Source: Perilla frutescens (lineage: Eukaryota; Streptophyta; Magnoliopsida; Lamiales; Lamiaceae). From it: 64,000 bases of DNA. A model generated the notes under the pieces. That model saw nothing but the letters and a program-made list of their open reading frames with translations. It did not search any database and had not been told where the DNA came from. Below, piece after piece: positions 21,352 through 30,695 of this stretch (positions are counted from its first letter, which is position 1; the number at the start of each line of letters is the position of its first letter). Where the stretch lies: positions 43,840,506-43,904,505 of the forward strand of contig BRKX01000014.1 in the NCBI GenBank assembly GCA_026008535.1, read 5' to 3'. The translations under genes were made by a program, and so were the position numbers.

Positions 21352-23541
21352 TTGATTTTTCCTGTGGATTTTTATATTGTTGATATGAATGACTCTCTGT
21401 CTGCTCATAGGCCCTTGATCTTGTTAGGGCGTCCATTTATGAAAACAGGAAGAACTAAGATAGATGTTGATAAAGGCATGTTGAGTTTTGAATTTGATGG
21501 GGACATAGTCACATTTAACATCTTTGAAGCTATGAAACATGTCGAGGACCCTGAAGCTTTGTATATGGTTGATATTGTTGATTCTCTAGTTGACGAGTTT
21601 GTTGAGTGTAGTTTCAGGGAGGACAAACTTGAGCAGGTACTTTTTGGTGGAGTTTCTGACACAATTGCAGATTCAGAAGAAGAAGAGGCAATTCGAGAGA
21701 TTATTCAGCAGTTGTACGCCACCGAGGAATTTCCCGCCAGGAACATACCAGGTCGTATGCCCTTATCGATGGCCACAGAGCCGATATTGCCATCACACGT
21801 AAAAGCCCCAGTTCTGGAGTTGAAGGTTCTACCTGAGCATTTGAAATATGCTTATCTGGGGAAGGACGACACACTTCCTGTCATCATCAGCAAGGATCTT
21901 TCCTCCGATCAAGAACACCGATTGATCGAAATTCTGAAAAAGCATCAAGGCGCTATAGGGTGGACCTTAGCTGATATCAAAGGGATTAGTCCAGATATTT
22001 GCATGCACCGGATATTCCTTGAACCAGAGTGCAAGCCATCTCGAGATCCACAGAGAAAATTGAACCCTGTGATGAAAGAAGTGGTTCTCAAAGAAATACT
22101 CAAGCTGCTCCAACTTGGGATCATTTACCCAATTTCCGACAGTGAATGGGTTAGTCCAGTGCACGTTCTTCCTAAGAAATCCGGTTTCCAGCTTGTGAAG
22201 AATGAGAACAACGAGTTGATTCCGATGCGGTTACAGACCGGTTGGCGCATGTGCATCGATTTTAGGAAACTAAATGATGCAACACGAAAAGATCACTTCC
22301 CTTTACTGTTCATTGATGAGATGCTTGAACGTTTGGCAGGGAAGTCGTTCTTTTGCTTCCTCGACGGATACTCGATCTACTTTCAGATTTTTGTCGCCCA
22401 AGAGGACCAGGAAAAGACAACCTTTACATGCCCCTTTGGAACGTTTGCCTGCCGAAAAATTCCATTTGGGTTGTGTAACGCTCCTGGCACTTTCCAACGG
22501 TGCATGATGAACATCTTTTCCGATTTGAGCGAGAGCTGCATCGAGATTTTTATGGATGATTTTACAGTTCATGGAGATTCTTTCGAGCAATGCATTGAGC
22601 ACCTAGATAAGGTCCTTCAAAGATGCGTTGAGACTGATTTGGTGTTGAATTTCGAGAAATGTCACTTTATGGTGCAACAAGGCATCGTGTTGGGCCATGT
22701 TATCTCTGCAAAAGGGATCGAAGTCGATAAAGCAAAGGTTGATTTAATCGTGAAGCTTCCTTACCCTTCTAATGAGAAAGAAATCCAAGCTTTTATAGGC
22801 CATGCAGGATTCTACCGGCGCTTCATTCAAGACTTCTTAAAAATCGCCCAACCGATGACCAAGTTGCTACAAAAAGATGCTCCATTCATTTTTGATGACC
22901 AATGCAAAGAAGCCTTCGATATTTTGAAGGCCAAACTCACCTCTGCTCCGATCATTCAACCACCCCAATGGGGCTTTCCTTTTGAGCTAATGTGCGACGC
23001 TAGTGACTTCACGGTTGGAGCTGTAATTGGACAAAAGAATGGGAAGCAGAGCCATGTCATCTATTATGCCTCCAAGACTCTTAATCCAGCTCAATGCAAT
23101 TACACAACCACTGAGAAGGAGCTCCTAGCAGTCGTCTTCGCATGTGAGAAATTTTGGTCCTATATTGTGGGATCCAAAGTTGTGGTGTATACAGATCATG
23201 CCGCTTTGAAGTATTTACTGTCCAAAAAGGAATCCAAGCCTCGTTTGATTCGGTGGGTACTCCTTTTGCAAGAGTTTGATCTGGACATCAAAGATAAGAA
23301 GGGCACTGAAAATAATGTTGCTGACCATCTGAGCCAACTGCTGACACCGTCCGACGGTATGCCCATACCGGATGACTTCTCAGACGAGCTCTTACTGGCC
23401 GCCGCCAGCGCAACCCCGTGGTATGCTGATTTGGTGAACTATCTCGCAACTGGGATGTTTCCTAAAGAAACTGAAACAGCGAAGAAAAATAAGTTGAAGA
23501 GCCAAGCCAAATATTTCATTTGGGACGAACCGTACTTATAG
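21352..23541 (+). CDS. Element D protease end, reverse transcriptase and RNase H (729 aa open frame)
   Basis: The longest intact frame in the window. It starts in the end of protease (HRPLILLGRPFMKTGRTKID), a spacer follows, and RT occupies about residues 240-470. RT landmarks are WVSPVHVLPKKSGFQLVKN, WRMCIDFRKLNDATRKDHFP, CPFGTFACRKIPFGLCNAPG, and the catalytic FMDDFTVHG with the MDDF form usual in Athila. RNase H follows (FELMCDASDFTVGAVIGQ, TTTEKELLAVVFACEKF, VVYTDHAALKYLL, NVADHLSQL). It ends at TAG 23539-23541 where the conserved Trp/Tyr of the integrase N-terminus is expected. Confidence 0.9.
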   Translation: MIFPVDFYIVDMNDSLSAHRPLILLGRPFMKTGRTKIDVDKGMLSFEFDGDIVTFNIFEAMKHVEDPEALYMVDIVDSLVDEFVECSFREDKLEQVLFGGVSDTIADSEEEEAIREIIQQLYATEEFPARNIPGRMPLSMATEPILPSHVKAPVLELKVLPEHLKYAYLGKDDTLPVIISKDLSSDQEHRLIEILKKHQGAIGWTLADIKGISPDICMHRIFLEPECKPSRDPQRKLNPVMKEVVLKEILKLLQLGIIYPISDSEWVSPVHVLPKKSGFQLVKNENNELIPMRLQTGWRMCIDFRKLNDATRKDHFPLLFIDEMLERLAGKSFFCFLDGYSIYFQIFVAQEDQEKTTFTCPFGTFACRKIPFGLCNAPGTFQRCMMNIFSDLSESCIEIFMDDFTVHGDSFEQCIEHLDKVLQRCVETDLVLNFEKCHFMVQQGIVLGHVISAKGIEVDKAKVDLIVKLPYPSNEKEIQAFIGHAGFYRRFIQDFLKIAQPMTKLLQKDAPFIFDDQCKEAFDILKAKLTSAPIIQPPQWGFPFELMCDASDFTVGAVIGQKNGKQSHVIYYASKTLNPAQCNYTTTEKELLAVVFACEKFWSYIVGSKVVVYTDHAALKYLLSKKESKPRLIRWVLLLQEFDLDIKDKKGTENNVADHLSQLLTPSDGMPIPDDFSDELLLAAASATPWYADLVNYLATGMFPKETETAKKNKLKSQAKYFIWDEPYL

Positions 23542-24589
23542 AAGACATGCGCTGATCAAGTCATTCGACGCTGCATTCCGGATGACGAGATCCCGTCAAT
23601 TCTCGAGTTTTGTCATGCTCATGCCTGTGGAGGCCACTTTGGACCCAAGAGGACAACTCGTAAAATTCTCAATTGTGGTTTTTATTGGGAAACCATCTTT
23701 AAAGATGCTTACTTCTTCTGCAAGACTTGCGATCATTGCCAACGTCTTGGCAATATTTCCTCCCGAAATGAGATGCCTCAAGTGCCTATCTTGGTATGTG
23801 AGATTTTTGATGTATGGGGCATGGACTTCATGGGCTCCTTTCCGAGCTCCTTCGGCAAATCATACATCATTTTGGCCGTAGATTATGTTTCCAAATGGGT
23901 TGAAATTCAAGCTACTCCGACCAATGATTCCAAAGTGGTGGCTAAATTTCTGAAAACTCAACTTTTCCAATGATTTGGAGTTCCTCGAGCCATAATTAGT
24001 GACCAAGGCACTCACTTCTACAATCGGACATTGGAAACCTTATTCAAGAAATATGGAGTTCATCATCGAGTTGCTACATCTTATCACCCACAAACTAATG
24101 GACAAGCCAAAGTTTCAAATCGAGAGATCAAGAACATTTTAGAGAAAATTGTCAATCCTTCCCGGAAAGACTGGAGCCTACGCCTGGATGATGCAGTATG
24201 GGCATACCGCACAGCCTTCAAGTCACCTATCGGCATGTCCCCTTACAGATTGATTTTTGGCAAATAGTGCCATCTTCCTGTGGAATTGGAACATCGAGCC
24301 TTCTGGGTGGTCAAACAATGTTGTCTTGATCCAACATTAGCTGGGTTCGAAAGAAAATACCGATTGCAAGAACTTGAGGAAATTCATTTGGAAGCTTATG
24401 ATCATGCTCGTTCCTACAAAGAGCGTACAAAATTTTTGCATGACAAATACATCCGGCGGAAGAGTTTCGCAGTTGGCCAGCAAGTTTTGTTGTTTAATGC
24501 TCGTCTCTGACTCATGCCGGGAAAGTTGAAGTCCCGTTGGACGGGACCATATGAAGTTGTTCACGTAAGCCCTCACAGCGCCGTGGAGA
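23542..24589 (+). pseudogene. Element D integrase (broken, split by element E)
   Basis: Reads in one frame through stops at 23971-23973 (TGA), 24265-24267 (TAG) and 24508-24510 (TGA). It has the HHCC region (FCHAHACGGHFGPKRT, CKTCDHCQRLGN), core segments VWGMDFMGSFP, IISDQGTHF and TSYHPQTNGQAKVSNREIK, and the C-terminal GKLKSRWTGPYEVVHVSPHS. At 24589 element E interrupts it; the last codons resume at 30571. Confidence 0.87.
24585..24589 (+). other. Target-site duplication of element E, left copy
   Basis: GGAGA, repeated at 30566-30570 after the 3' LTR. The integrase frame of D reads on across the two flanks, which confirms that E is an insertion. Confidence 0.9.
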
Positions 24590-25891
24590 TGATGAGGACA
24601 TCCATAGCAATGAGGAACTCAATGAAGAGCTTCAATTCAAAGGACCCGTCACAAGACTACGAGCTAAGAACTTGCAAGCTTACTTGCAAGTGTTGATTCG
24701 AAGAAAGCTCGAGATTGGAGATGAAGAAGTCGAGAAAGGCAGCTCCAAGATAGTTAATTTATTAACTATTGAAGATCAAGATCACACCATGGAGAATACA
24801 ACTTGAAGAGTTGAAGATAAAAGCAAGACAAGACAAATGCATATGCATGAAGAATTCTGCCAGAAACCGTAGGCAAAACCGCATGCGTTTTGTAGCAGAA
24901 TTTTCAGCTTCTACCAGAAACTGTAGGCGAAACCGCATGCGTTTTGGAGCAAAATTTTTGGCCTCTTAATTTAATTAAAGGGTTGAATTTTATTTATACC
25001 ATAGTACTAATTTAATTATTTTAGACTATAGTTGGGTCAGTTTTGTGTCAGTTTTATTATTTAATTAATGTAATTTTCGAATTTTTATAGAGTCCAAGTT
25101 GACTAGGTTTTATTTAAGGTAATTTCCTACCTTAATTAGAATTCTAGTCTAGGTAATTTTCTAGTCCACTTTGGACAAGCCTTTTACGTATTTTTCCTTA
25201 TTATTTTCGTGCTCCCTACCTCTATATAAAGGGATCACTTGTGAACATTAAACTTTAGACTATATTTGATTATTAAGCCTTTGCTTTCAATATCGGCTCT
25301 CCCCTTTTAATCTTTTGTGTGTTTAGATAATTAAATTCATACTCTTAGATTTAGCACCTCTAAGTTTTACAAAGGGAATTCGCCGTCCACGTTCGAGGGA
25401 TCGTCGGAGACTCGCTATCCAAAGAGCAACTTAAAGAATTTGGCCTTGTATACGTTCGAGATCCAAGGCAACTTTCGCGTTGTAATTCACATCGATAAAA
25501 TCACCACCACCGCCGCCATTCGACGTCAACCACCGCCACCACCGTACGCCTCAAGTTCAGCCACCGTTCGTGTCCAAGTTCGTGTTCATCCCGTTCAACC
25601 CGTAAGTCCGATACAACTCTATCATATCCTATCTACCCTAGCCTTTCTAAACCCATTCCACACCATCGAAATTCCTTCACCTTACCCTCATCATAGCCGT
25701 CCAAAACAGCCCCATTCATCCATTGGATTTGTGTTATTTTGTGTGTCATAGTTTAGGTATTTTATTTTGGTTCTAGTCGTCTAGTTTGTCCCGTAATCTT
25801 CCGCATATTTTTCTTTGATTGTTTGAGTCCTAGAAGACACAAAACTTACGTGTGTCGACGTGTGTTCGTTCCTAGAGTCCGGGTCGTATCA
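24590..25891 (+). repeat. 5' LTR of element E
   Basis: TGATGAGGACATCC to GGTCGTATCA. It contains a TATA box (CTATATAAAG near 25222-25231), a GTAAGT splice-donor-like site (25602-25607) and, near its start, the coding sequence for the end of Pol (GPVTRLRAKNLQAYLQVL) that is used from the 3' copy. Confidence 0.9.
25221..25231 (+). promoter_or_regulatory. TATA box of element E
   Basis: TCTATATAAAG in the 5' LTR; the same site is present near 29907 in the 3' LTR. Transcription would start about 30 bases downstream, placing the GTAAGT at 25602 in the transcribed leader. Confidence 0.6.
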
Positions 25892-25897
25892 TATAAG

Positions 25898-25910
25898 TGG
25901 TATCAAAGCC
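25898..25910 (+). other. Primer binding site of element E
   Basis: TGGTATCAAAGCC, six bases after the LTR end, one mismatch from the initiator-Met pattern. Confidence 0.85.
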
Positions 25911-26711
25911 ACGTCAGCTCTGCTGGTCGTGGTTCAATCCGACGTGTCAATTTTATCCTACGTGTCATCGTACGTGTCATTTAATTTCTTACGTGTTGAT
26001 CGAGTTGTAATTTAATTTCCGTACCATTCATAGTATAAAAAAAAACAGATCGTATAAAAAAAAAGAAACGATAAAAAAAAAAATCGGACAAAAAAAAAGA
26101 GATCCGAAATTCAAAAAAAAAAAAAAAGTATATCCTTTGTTTCCTTTTGGTGTTATTTTATTTTTGGTACCTACCTTGTGGTACAATTCTATAGTTGGTT
26201 ATTTCTATTTTCTTTTTGGAAATTTCCTTCCAAGTTTGTTTTATTTTTGGTTCATTCCTTCTAGAGTCTAGGCTAAATAAGGTATTTAGATTGTGTCACA
26301 TAGATTGATACATATCCAAATTCCCTACTTACCTTATCTCTTTCTTCTTTCCTTTCTCTTCTACTTCTTTCCTACCCTACCATACTCGACCACCTCACCT
26401 ACACACTTCCAACAATCGGCCACCCCCATCCCTAAACACTACACAATCGGCCATCAACATACATATACATACTCAACCCGTATCTCATCTATACATACCA
26501 AATTCATCCGTGTTCCGAGAATAGCATTCCCGTCCTTCCTCTGAACAAACCACACGAGTTCCTACTTTCACATACACGATTTCCACACACTGTGCACCCA
26601 TATATTGAGTGATACACGAGTGGTAAAATCAAGAGTGAAAACAAAAGAGTGAACGTGAGATTGTGAGGTCCTACCTTGTTTTCCGTCACGTTTGTTTGTT
26701 TTGCAGGACAA
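25911..26711 (+). other. 5' leader of element E
   Basis: No gene. At 26035-26130 there are five runs of 8-15 A separated by short GATCG/CGAT-like spacers. At 26690-26706 there is a T-rich tract ending TTTTGCAG, five bases before the first ATG, which looks like a plant 3' splice site. The same arrangement stands before the gag of element I (near 45273). Confidence 0.6.
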
Positions 26712-27404
26712 ATGGCTATAGCTCAGCCACCACAGCTAGATCAACGGGAAAATATTTTCTACACCCGTTGTTCTATCCAAGACAAAATTTGTTCCATGAT
26801 TATTGACAGTGGAAGTGTAGTAAACGCCCTTAGTCAATATGCAGTGGACAAGCTCGGCCTCGTACCACAGAAGCATCCCAAGCCCTATAAGTTGCAGTGG
26901 CTTACAGATAGTGATGAATTCAGAGTCACCAGTCAGGTAAGTGTCGGATTTACTATTGGTCGATATACTGACACTGTTTTATGTGATGTCATCCCTATGG
27001 AGGCAACACACATTCTTCTAGGTCGATCGTGGCAATTCGATCGAAGAGTAGTGCACGATTGTCGCGCGAACACTTATTCCTTTGCCTGGAATGGACGGAC
27101 CACCAAACTGAAGCCTTTGGCGCCCGAGGACGTCATTGAGGATCAGAAGCGGATGCAAGAAAATTTTAAAGCCGAAAGGGAAAGGAAGGCCGCAGCTACC
27201 CAGTGTGAATCAAACGCCACTATCCCTAGCCATACTACGACACCGTTGGAGTCTTGTTCACATCAAGACATGTCGCCTAGTTCATCCAACGCAGATTACC
27301 AGTTAAATTCAGATATGATAAGTGAAGCTACAATTCCGTCCCAGCCCATATGCATTGATCCCACACTTGATTTGGGTAAGTCAGATAATCTGTTAATTTC
27401 TTAG
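26712..27404 (+). CDS. Element E protease and linker ORF (230 aa)
   Basis: The ATG lies five bases after the acceptor-like TTTTGCAG. After about ten residues (MAIAQPPQLD) it goes straight into the segment that precedes protease in element I (ENIFYTRCSIQDKICSMII), so gag has been deleted. Retropepsin landmarks are IIDSGSVVNALSQ with a canonical D-S-G, PKPYKLQWLTDSDE and HILLGRSWQFDRR. A Lys/Glu-rich linker (EDVIEDQKRMQENFKAERER) and a Ser/Pro-rich tail follow. It ends at TAG 27402-27404. The protease would process a polyprotein; this frame is intact but isolated. Confidence 0.8.
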   Translation: MAIAQPPQLDQRENIFYTRCSIQDKICSMIIDSGSVVNALSQYAVDKLGLVPQKHPKPYKLQWLTDSDEFRVTSQVSVGFTIGRYTDTVLCDVIPMEATHILLGRSWQFDRRVVHDCRANTYSFAWNGRTTKLKPLAPEDVIEDQKRMQENFKAERERKAAATQCESNATIPSHTTTPLESCSHQDMSPSSSNADYQLNSDMISEATIPSQPICIDPTLDLGKSDNLLIS

Positions 27405-27417
27405 AACAGTGTTACTC

Positions 27418-29046
27418 ATGATCTTGTGTTTTCTAGTGATGTGCAGAATCGAGAAGAGAGAGTTCGAGATTGAGCAGCCTGGAATAGCTACATTCAACCC
27501 TGATGACAGCTCGGAAGAAGTTTCCAACTCTCAAGAGGAGATCAACGAAGAGCTGAAGTTAGAGCATGATGATGTTCGACTTAGAGATCAGCTTGTTCTA
27601 GATAAGTCGCCCAACACCCACATTGTTTATCTTAAGGATATGTTACATGAAATCGAGAGAGGTAAGTGCCGTTTATCCTATTCTAGCGTTAATAGGTATT
27701 TGATGAATATAGTTGAATCCATGTTTCTTTTTAGAATTAATTTAACATTTGGATTTCACATGAATTGCATGAAAAGGTTGGATAGTAGAAAGCCCTTGTT
27801 TGTTCCAACCAAGTGTAAGATGCGTGCATGGTACTTGAACTCGATTAGTTTGTGTTTTTCCTTTGATCATTTGAAAGCTATTCATAGTGTTGTTGAACAT
27901 GCTAGGATTCGTATAATTGTTTATTATACCATGTTAGATCCATTATATGTTACACGTTGGATAGTTGATTATTTTATTGAGTGTTGTGTTGATGCATTGT
28001 CGAGAAGGTACGCTCTTTTGAACTTAATACATGCTAAGATGCTTGGTTTTGAATCTATTAAAGCATTGTATGTTGAAGACACCTACTTCAGCCCTATATA
28101 TGCTTCATGTAGTTCGAAATCTAGGTCATTTGATGGTTATTATGTGCATGAAGGGTTTCTGTTGAAAGAGTCGAAGTTATGCATCCCTGTTTGTTCTATG
28201 CGTGAGCTATTAGTGTTAGAATCGCATGCGGGAGGTTTAATGGGTCACTTTGGTGTGCATAAGACATTGAACTTGCTGCATGAACACTTTTTTTGGCCGC
28301 ATATGCGTAAGGATGTAGAGAATGTGTGTAGTCGTTGCATTACTTGTCGTCAAGCTAAATCTACTTCACACCCATTCGGATTATACTCGCCCCTACCCGC
28401 CCCTTCATCTCCTTGGATTGATATTTCTATGGATTTCATCTTAGGATTGCCTAGATCTAGGTCGAGTAAGGATTCTGTGTTTGTTGTAGTTGATAGGTTT
28501 TCCAAAATGGCTCATTTCATTGCATGTAGGAAAACTGATGATGCTATACATGTTGCCAACTTGTTCTTTGTGCATGTTGTTAGATTACATGGAATTCCTC
28601 GTACTATTGTTAGTGATAGGGATTCTAAGTTTTTAGGACATTTTTGGCGTGTTTTGTGGGGAAAATTAGGTACTAAGTTATTGTTCTCTACTGCATGTCA
28701 TCCACAAACCGATGGTCAAACTGAGGTTGTGAATCGCACTTTAGTAGCTTTACTTAGGTCTCTAATTAAGAATAACTTTAAGTCATGGGAAGAATGTTTA
28801 CCATATGCTGAATTTGCTTACAATCGTGTTGTGCATTCTTCTACTAACATGTCTCCTTTTGAGGTAGTTTATGGATTTAATCCACTAACTCCTACTAATT
28901 TGCTTCCTTTACCCGTTGAGCATCTAACGAGTGTTAAAGGTATGAAGAGAGCTGATTTTATTCAAGAGATGCATGAGAAGGTACGTGCCCGGATTGAGCA
29001 CCAAGGCTCACGAATTGCCGCCGAGATCGAGTTTGGGTTCACTTGA
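27418..29046 (+). CDS. Element E ORF: unidentified N-terminal segment fused to integrase (about 542 aa)
   Basis: The ATG at 27418 is the first in frame. Residues 1 to about 190 match nothing I recognise: an acidic part (NPDDSSEEVSNSQEEINEEL), then a Cys/Tyr/Ile-rich part. The rest is the RNase H-integrase junction (DALSRRYALL at about 27985), the HHCC region (SHAGGLMGHF ... CSRCITCRQAKS), core DISMDFILGLP, SDRDSKFLGHFW and CHPQTDGQTEVVNRTL, and NPLTPTNLLPLP. RT and RNase H are absent; the unidentified part takes their place. Near the C-terminus about 20 residues are deleted and the frame shifts into 29043-29492. Confidence 0.8.
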   Translation: MILCFLVMCRIEKREFEIEQPGIATFNPDDSSEEVSNSQEEINEELKLEHDDVRLRDQLVLDKSPNTHIVYLKDMLHEIERGKCRLSYSSVNRYLMNIVESMFLFRINLTFGFHMNCMKRLDSRKPLFVPTKCKMRAWYLNSISLCFSFDHLKAIHSVVEHARIRIIVYYTMLDPLYVTRWIVDYFIECCVDALSRRYALLNLIHAKMLGFESIKALYVEDTYFSPIYASCSSKSRSFDGYYVHEGFLLKESKLCIPVCSMRELLVLESHAGGLMGHFGVHKTLNLLHEHFFWPHMRKDVENVCSRCITCRQAKSTSHPFGLYSPLPAPSSPWIDISMDFILGLPRSRSSKDSVFVVVDRFSKMAHFIACRKTDDAIHVANLFFVHVVRLHGIPRTIVSDRDSKFLGHFWRVLWGKLGTKLLFSTACHPQTDGQTEVVNRTLVALLRSLIKNNFKSWEECLPYAEFAYNRVVHSSTNMSPFEVVYGFNPLTPTNLLPLPVEHLTSVKGMKRADFIQEMHEKVRARIEHQGSRIAAEIEFGFT

Positions 29047-29492
29047 GTCCTGGCCGATTTCCCAACCTGAGGAAATCCAAGTTGTCGTCCCGTGGAGATG
29101 GTCCCTTCACTGTTCTAAGCCGTGTTAATGATAATGCATACCGCATTGATCTACCTGGTGAGTATAAGTGTTATTCCACATTTAATGTAGCTGATTTATC
29201 TCCTTTTCTTGCAGATGAGTTCGACCATGATGAGGATCCAAATTCGAGGATGAATTCTTTTCAGAAGGGGGGGAATGATGAGGACATCCATAGCAATGAG
29301 GAACACAATGAAGAGCTTCAATTCAAAGGACCCGTCACAAGACTACGAGCTAAGAACTTGCAAGCTTACTTGCAAGTGTTGATTCGAAGAAAGCTCGAGA
29401 TTGGAGATGAAGAAGTCAAGAAAGGCAGCTCCAAGATAGTTAATTTATTAACTATTGAAGATCAAGATCACACCATGGAGAATACAACTTGA
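29043..29492 (+). CDS. Element E integrase C-terminus and LTR-encoded Pol tail
   Basis: Frame continuing the integrase after a small deletion: RKSKLSSRGDGPFTVLSRV, DLPGEYKCYSTFNVADLSPF (SH3-like part), then FQKGGND encoded by the PPT region. The frame crosses the LTR start at 29276 and reads 70 more codons with QFKGPVTRLRAKNLQAYLQV and EIGDEEVKKGSSK before the stop at 29490-29492. Related peptides are encoded at the same place in the LTRs of G, I and M, so this is probably the true end of Pol in this lineage. Confidence 0.75.
   Translation: MSPGRFPNLRKSKLSSRGDGPFTVLSRVNDNAYRIDLPGEYKCYSTFNVADLSPFLADEFDHDEDPNSRMNSFQKGGNDEDIHSNEEHNEELQFKGPVTRLRAKNLQAYLQVLIRRKLEIGDEEVKKGSSKIVNLLTIEDQDHTMENTT
29260..29275 (+). 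other. Polypurine tract of element E
   Basis: TTCAGAAGGGGGGGAA immediately before the 3' LTR; it is coding as well (end of Pol). Confidence 0.8.
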
Positions 29493-30565
29493 AGAGTTGA
29501 AGATAAAAGCAAGACAAGACAAATGCATGTGCATGAAGAATTCTGCCAGAAACCGTAGGCAAAACCGCATGCGTTTTGTAGTAGAATTTTCAGCTTCTAC
29601 CAGAAACTGTAGGCGAAACCGCATGCGTTTTGGAGCAGAATTTTTGGCCTCTTAATTTAATTAAAGGGTTGAATTTTATTTAGACCATAGTACTAATTTA
29701 ATTATTTTAGACTATAGTTGGGTCAGTTTTGGGTCAGTTTTATTATTTAATTAATGTAATTTTCGAATTTTTATAGAGTCCAAGTTGACTAGGTTTTATT
29801 TAAGGTAATTTCCTACCTTAATTAGAATTCTAGTCTAGGTAATTTTCTAGTCCACTTTGGACAAGCCTTTTAAGTATTTTTCCTTATTATTTTCGTGCTC
29901 CCTACCTCTATATAAAGGGATCACTTGTGAACATTAAACTTTAGACTATATTTGATTATTAAGCCTTTGCTTTCAATATCGTCTCTCCCCTTTTAATCTT
30001 TTGTGAGTTTAGATAATTAAATTCATACTCTTAGATTTAGCACCTCTAAGTTTTACAAAGGGAATTCGCCGTCCACGTTCGAGGGATCGTCGGAGACTCG
30101 CTATCCAAAGAGCAACTTAAAGAATTTGGCCTTGTATACGTTCGAGATCCAAGGCAACTTTCGGGTTGTAATTCACATCGAAAAAATCACCACCACCGCC
30201 GCCGTTCGACGTCAACCACCTCCACCACCGTATGCCTCAAGTTCAGCTACCGTTCGTGTTCATCCCGTTTAACCCGTAAGTCCGATACAACTCTATTATA
30301 TCCTATCTACCCTAGCCTTTCTAAACCCATTCCACACCATCGAAATTTCTTCACCTTACCCTCATCATAGCCGTCCAAAACAGCCCCATTCATCCATTGG
30401 ATTGGTGTTATTTTGTGTGTCATAGTTTAGGTATTTTATTTTGGTTCTAGTCGTCTAGTTTGTCCCGTAATCTTCCGCATATTTTTCTTTGATTGTTTGA
30501 GTCCTAGAAGACACAAAACTTACGTGTGTCGACATGTGTTCGTTCCTAGAGTCCGGGTCGTATTA
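29276..30565 (+). repeat. 3' LTR of element E
   Basis: TGATGAGGACATCC to GGTCGTATTA (last CA mutated to TA). Compared with the 5' copy it lacks 12 bp near 30255 and carries about 20 substitutions. Followed by the GGAGA duplication. Confidence 0.9.
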
Positions 30566-30570
30566 GGAGA

Positions 30571-30695
30571 TTCGAAGCTTGGCTACGGATAAACATCTCA
30601 CCGTCAATGGCCAGCTGTTAAAGCCTTTTCTTGCTGGATTGGATTCACAGCCATTTGATGGGGTCGACTTGGTCACCCCAGAGATAACAGCGTAA
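30571..30695 (+). pseudogene. Element D integrase, last codons after element E
   Basis: Continues the D integrase SH3-like end: TVNGQLLKPFL, then a stop at 30693-30695. It is in the same frame as the left flank once E and one GGAGA copy are discounted. About 48 bases after the stop comes GGGAGGCAACCC, also found in element K at the same position. Confidence 0.83.

Larger units (their letters stand above)
24590..30565 (+). mobile_element. Element E: Ty3/gypsy element lacking gag and RT, inserted in D
   Basis: LTRs of 1302 bp (24590-25891) and 1290 bp (29276-30565) differ at about 22 positions plus a 12-bp indel by eye, so it is younger than D. The interior has an iMet-type primer site, a protease frame, an unidentified coding segment, an integrase frame and a PPT. 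Gag, RT and RNase H are missing, so it cannot move alone. Integrase and LTR tail resemble element I. Confidence 0.9.
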
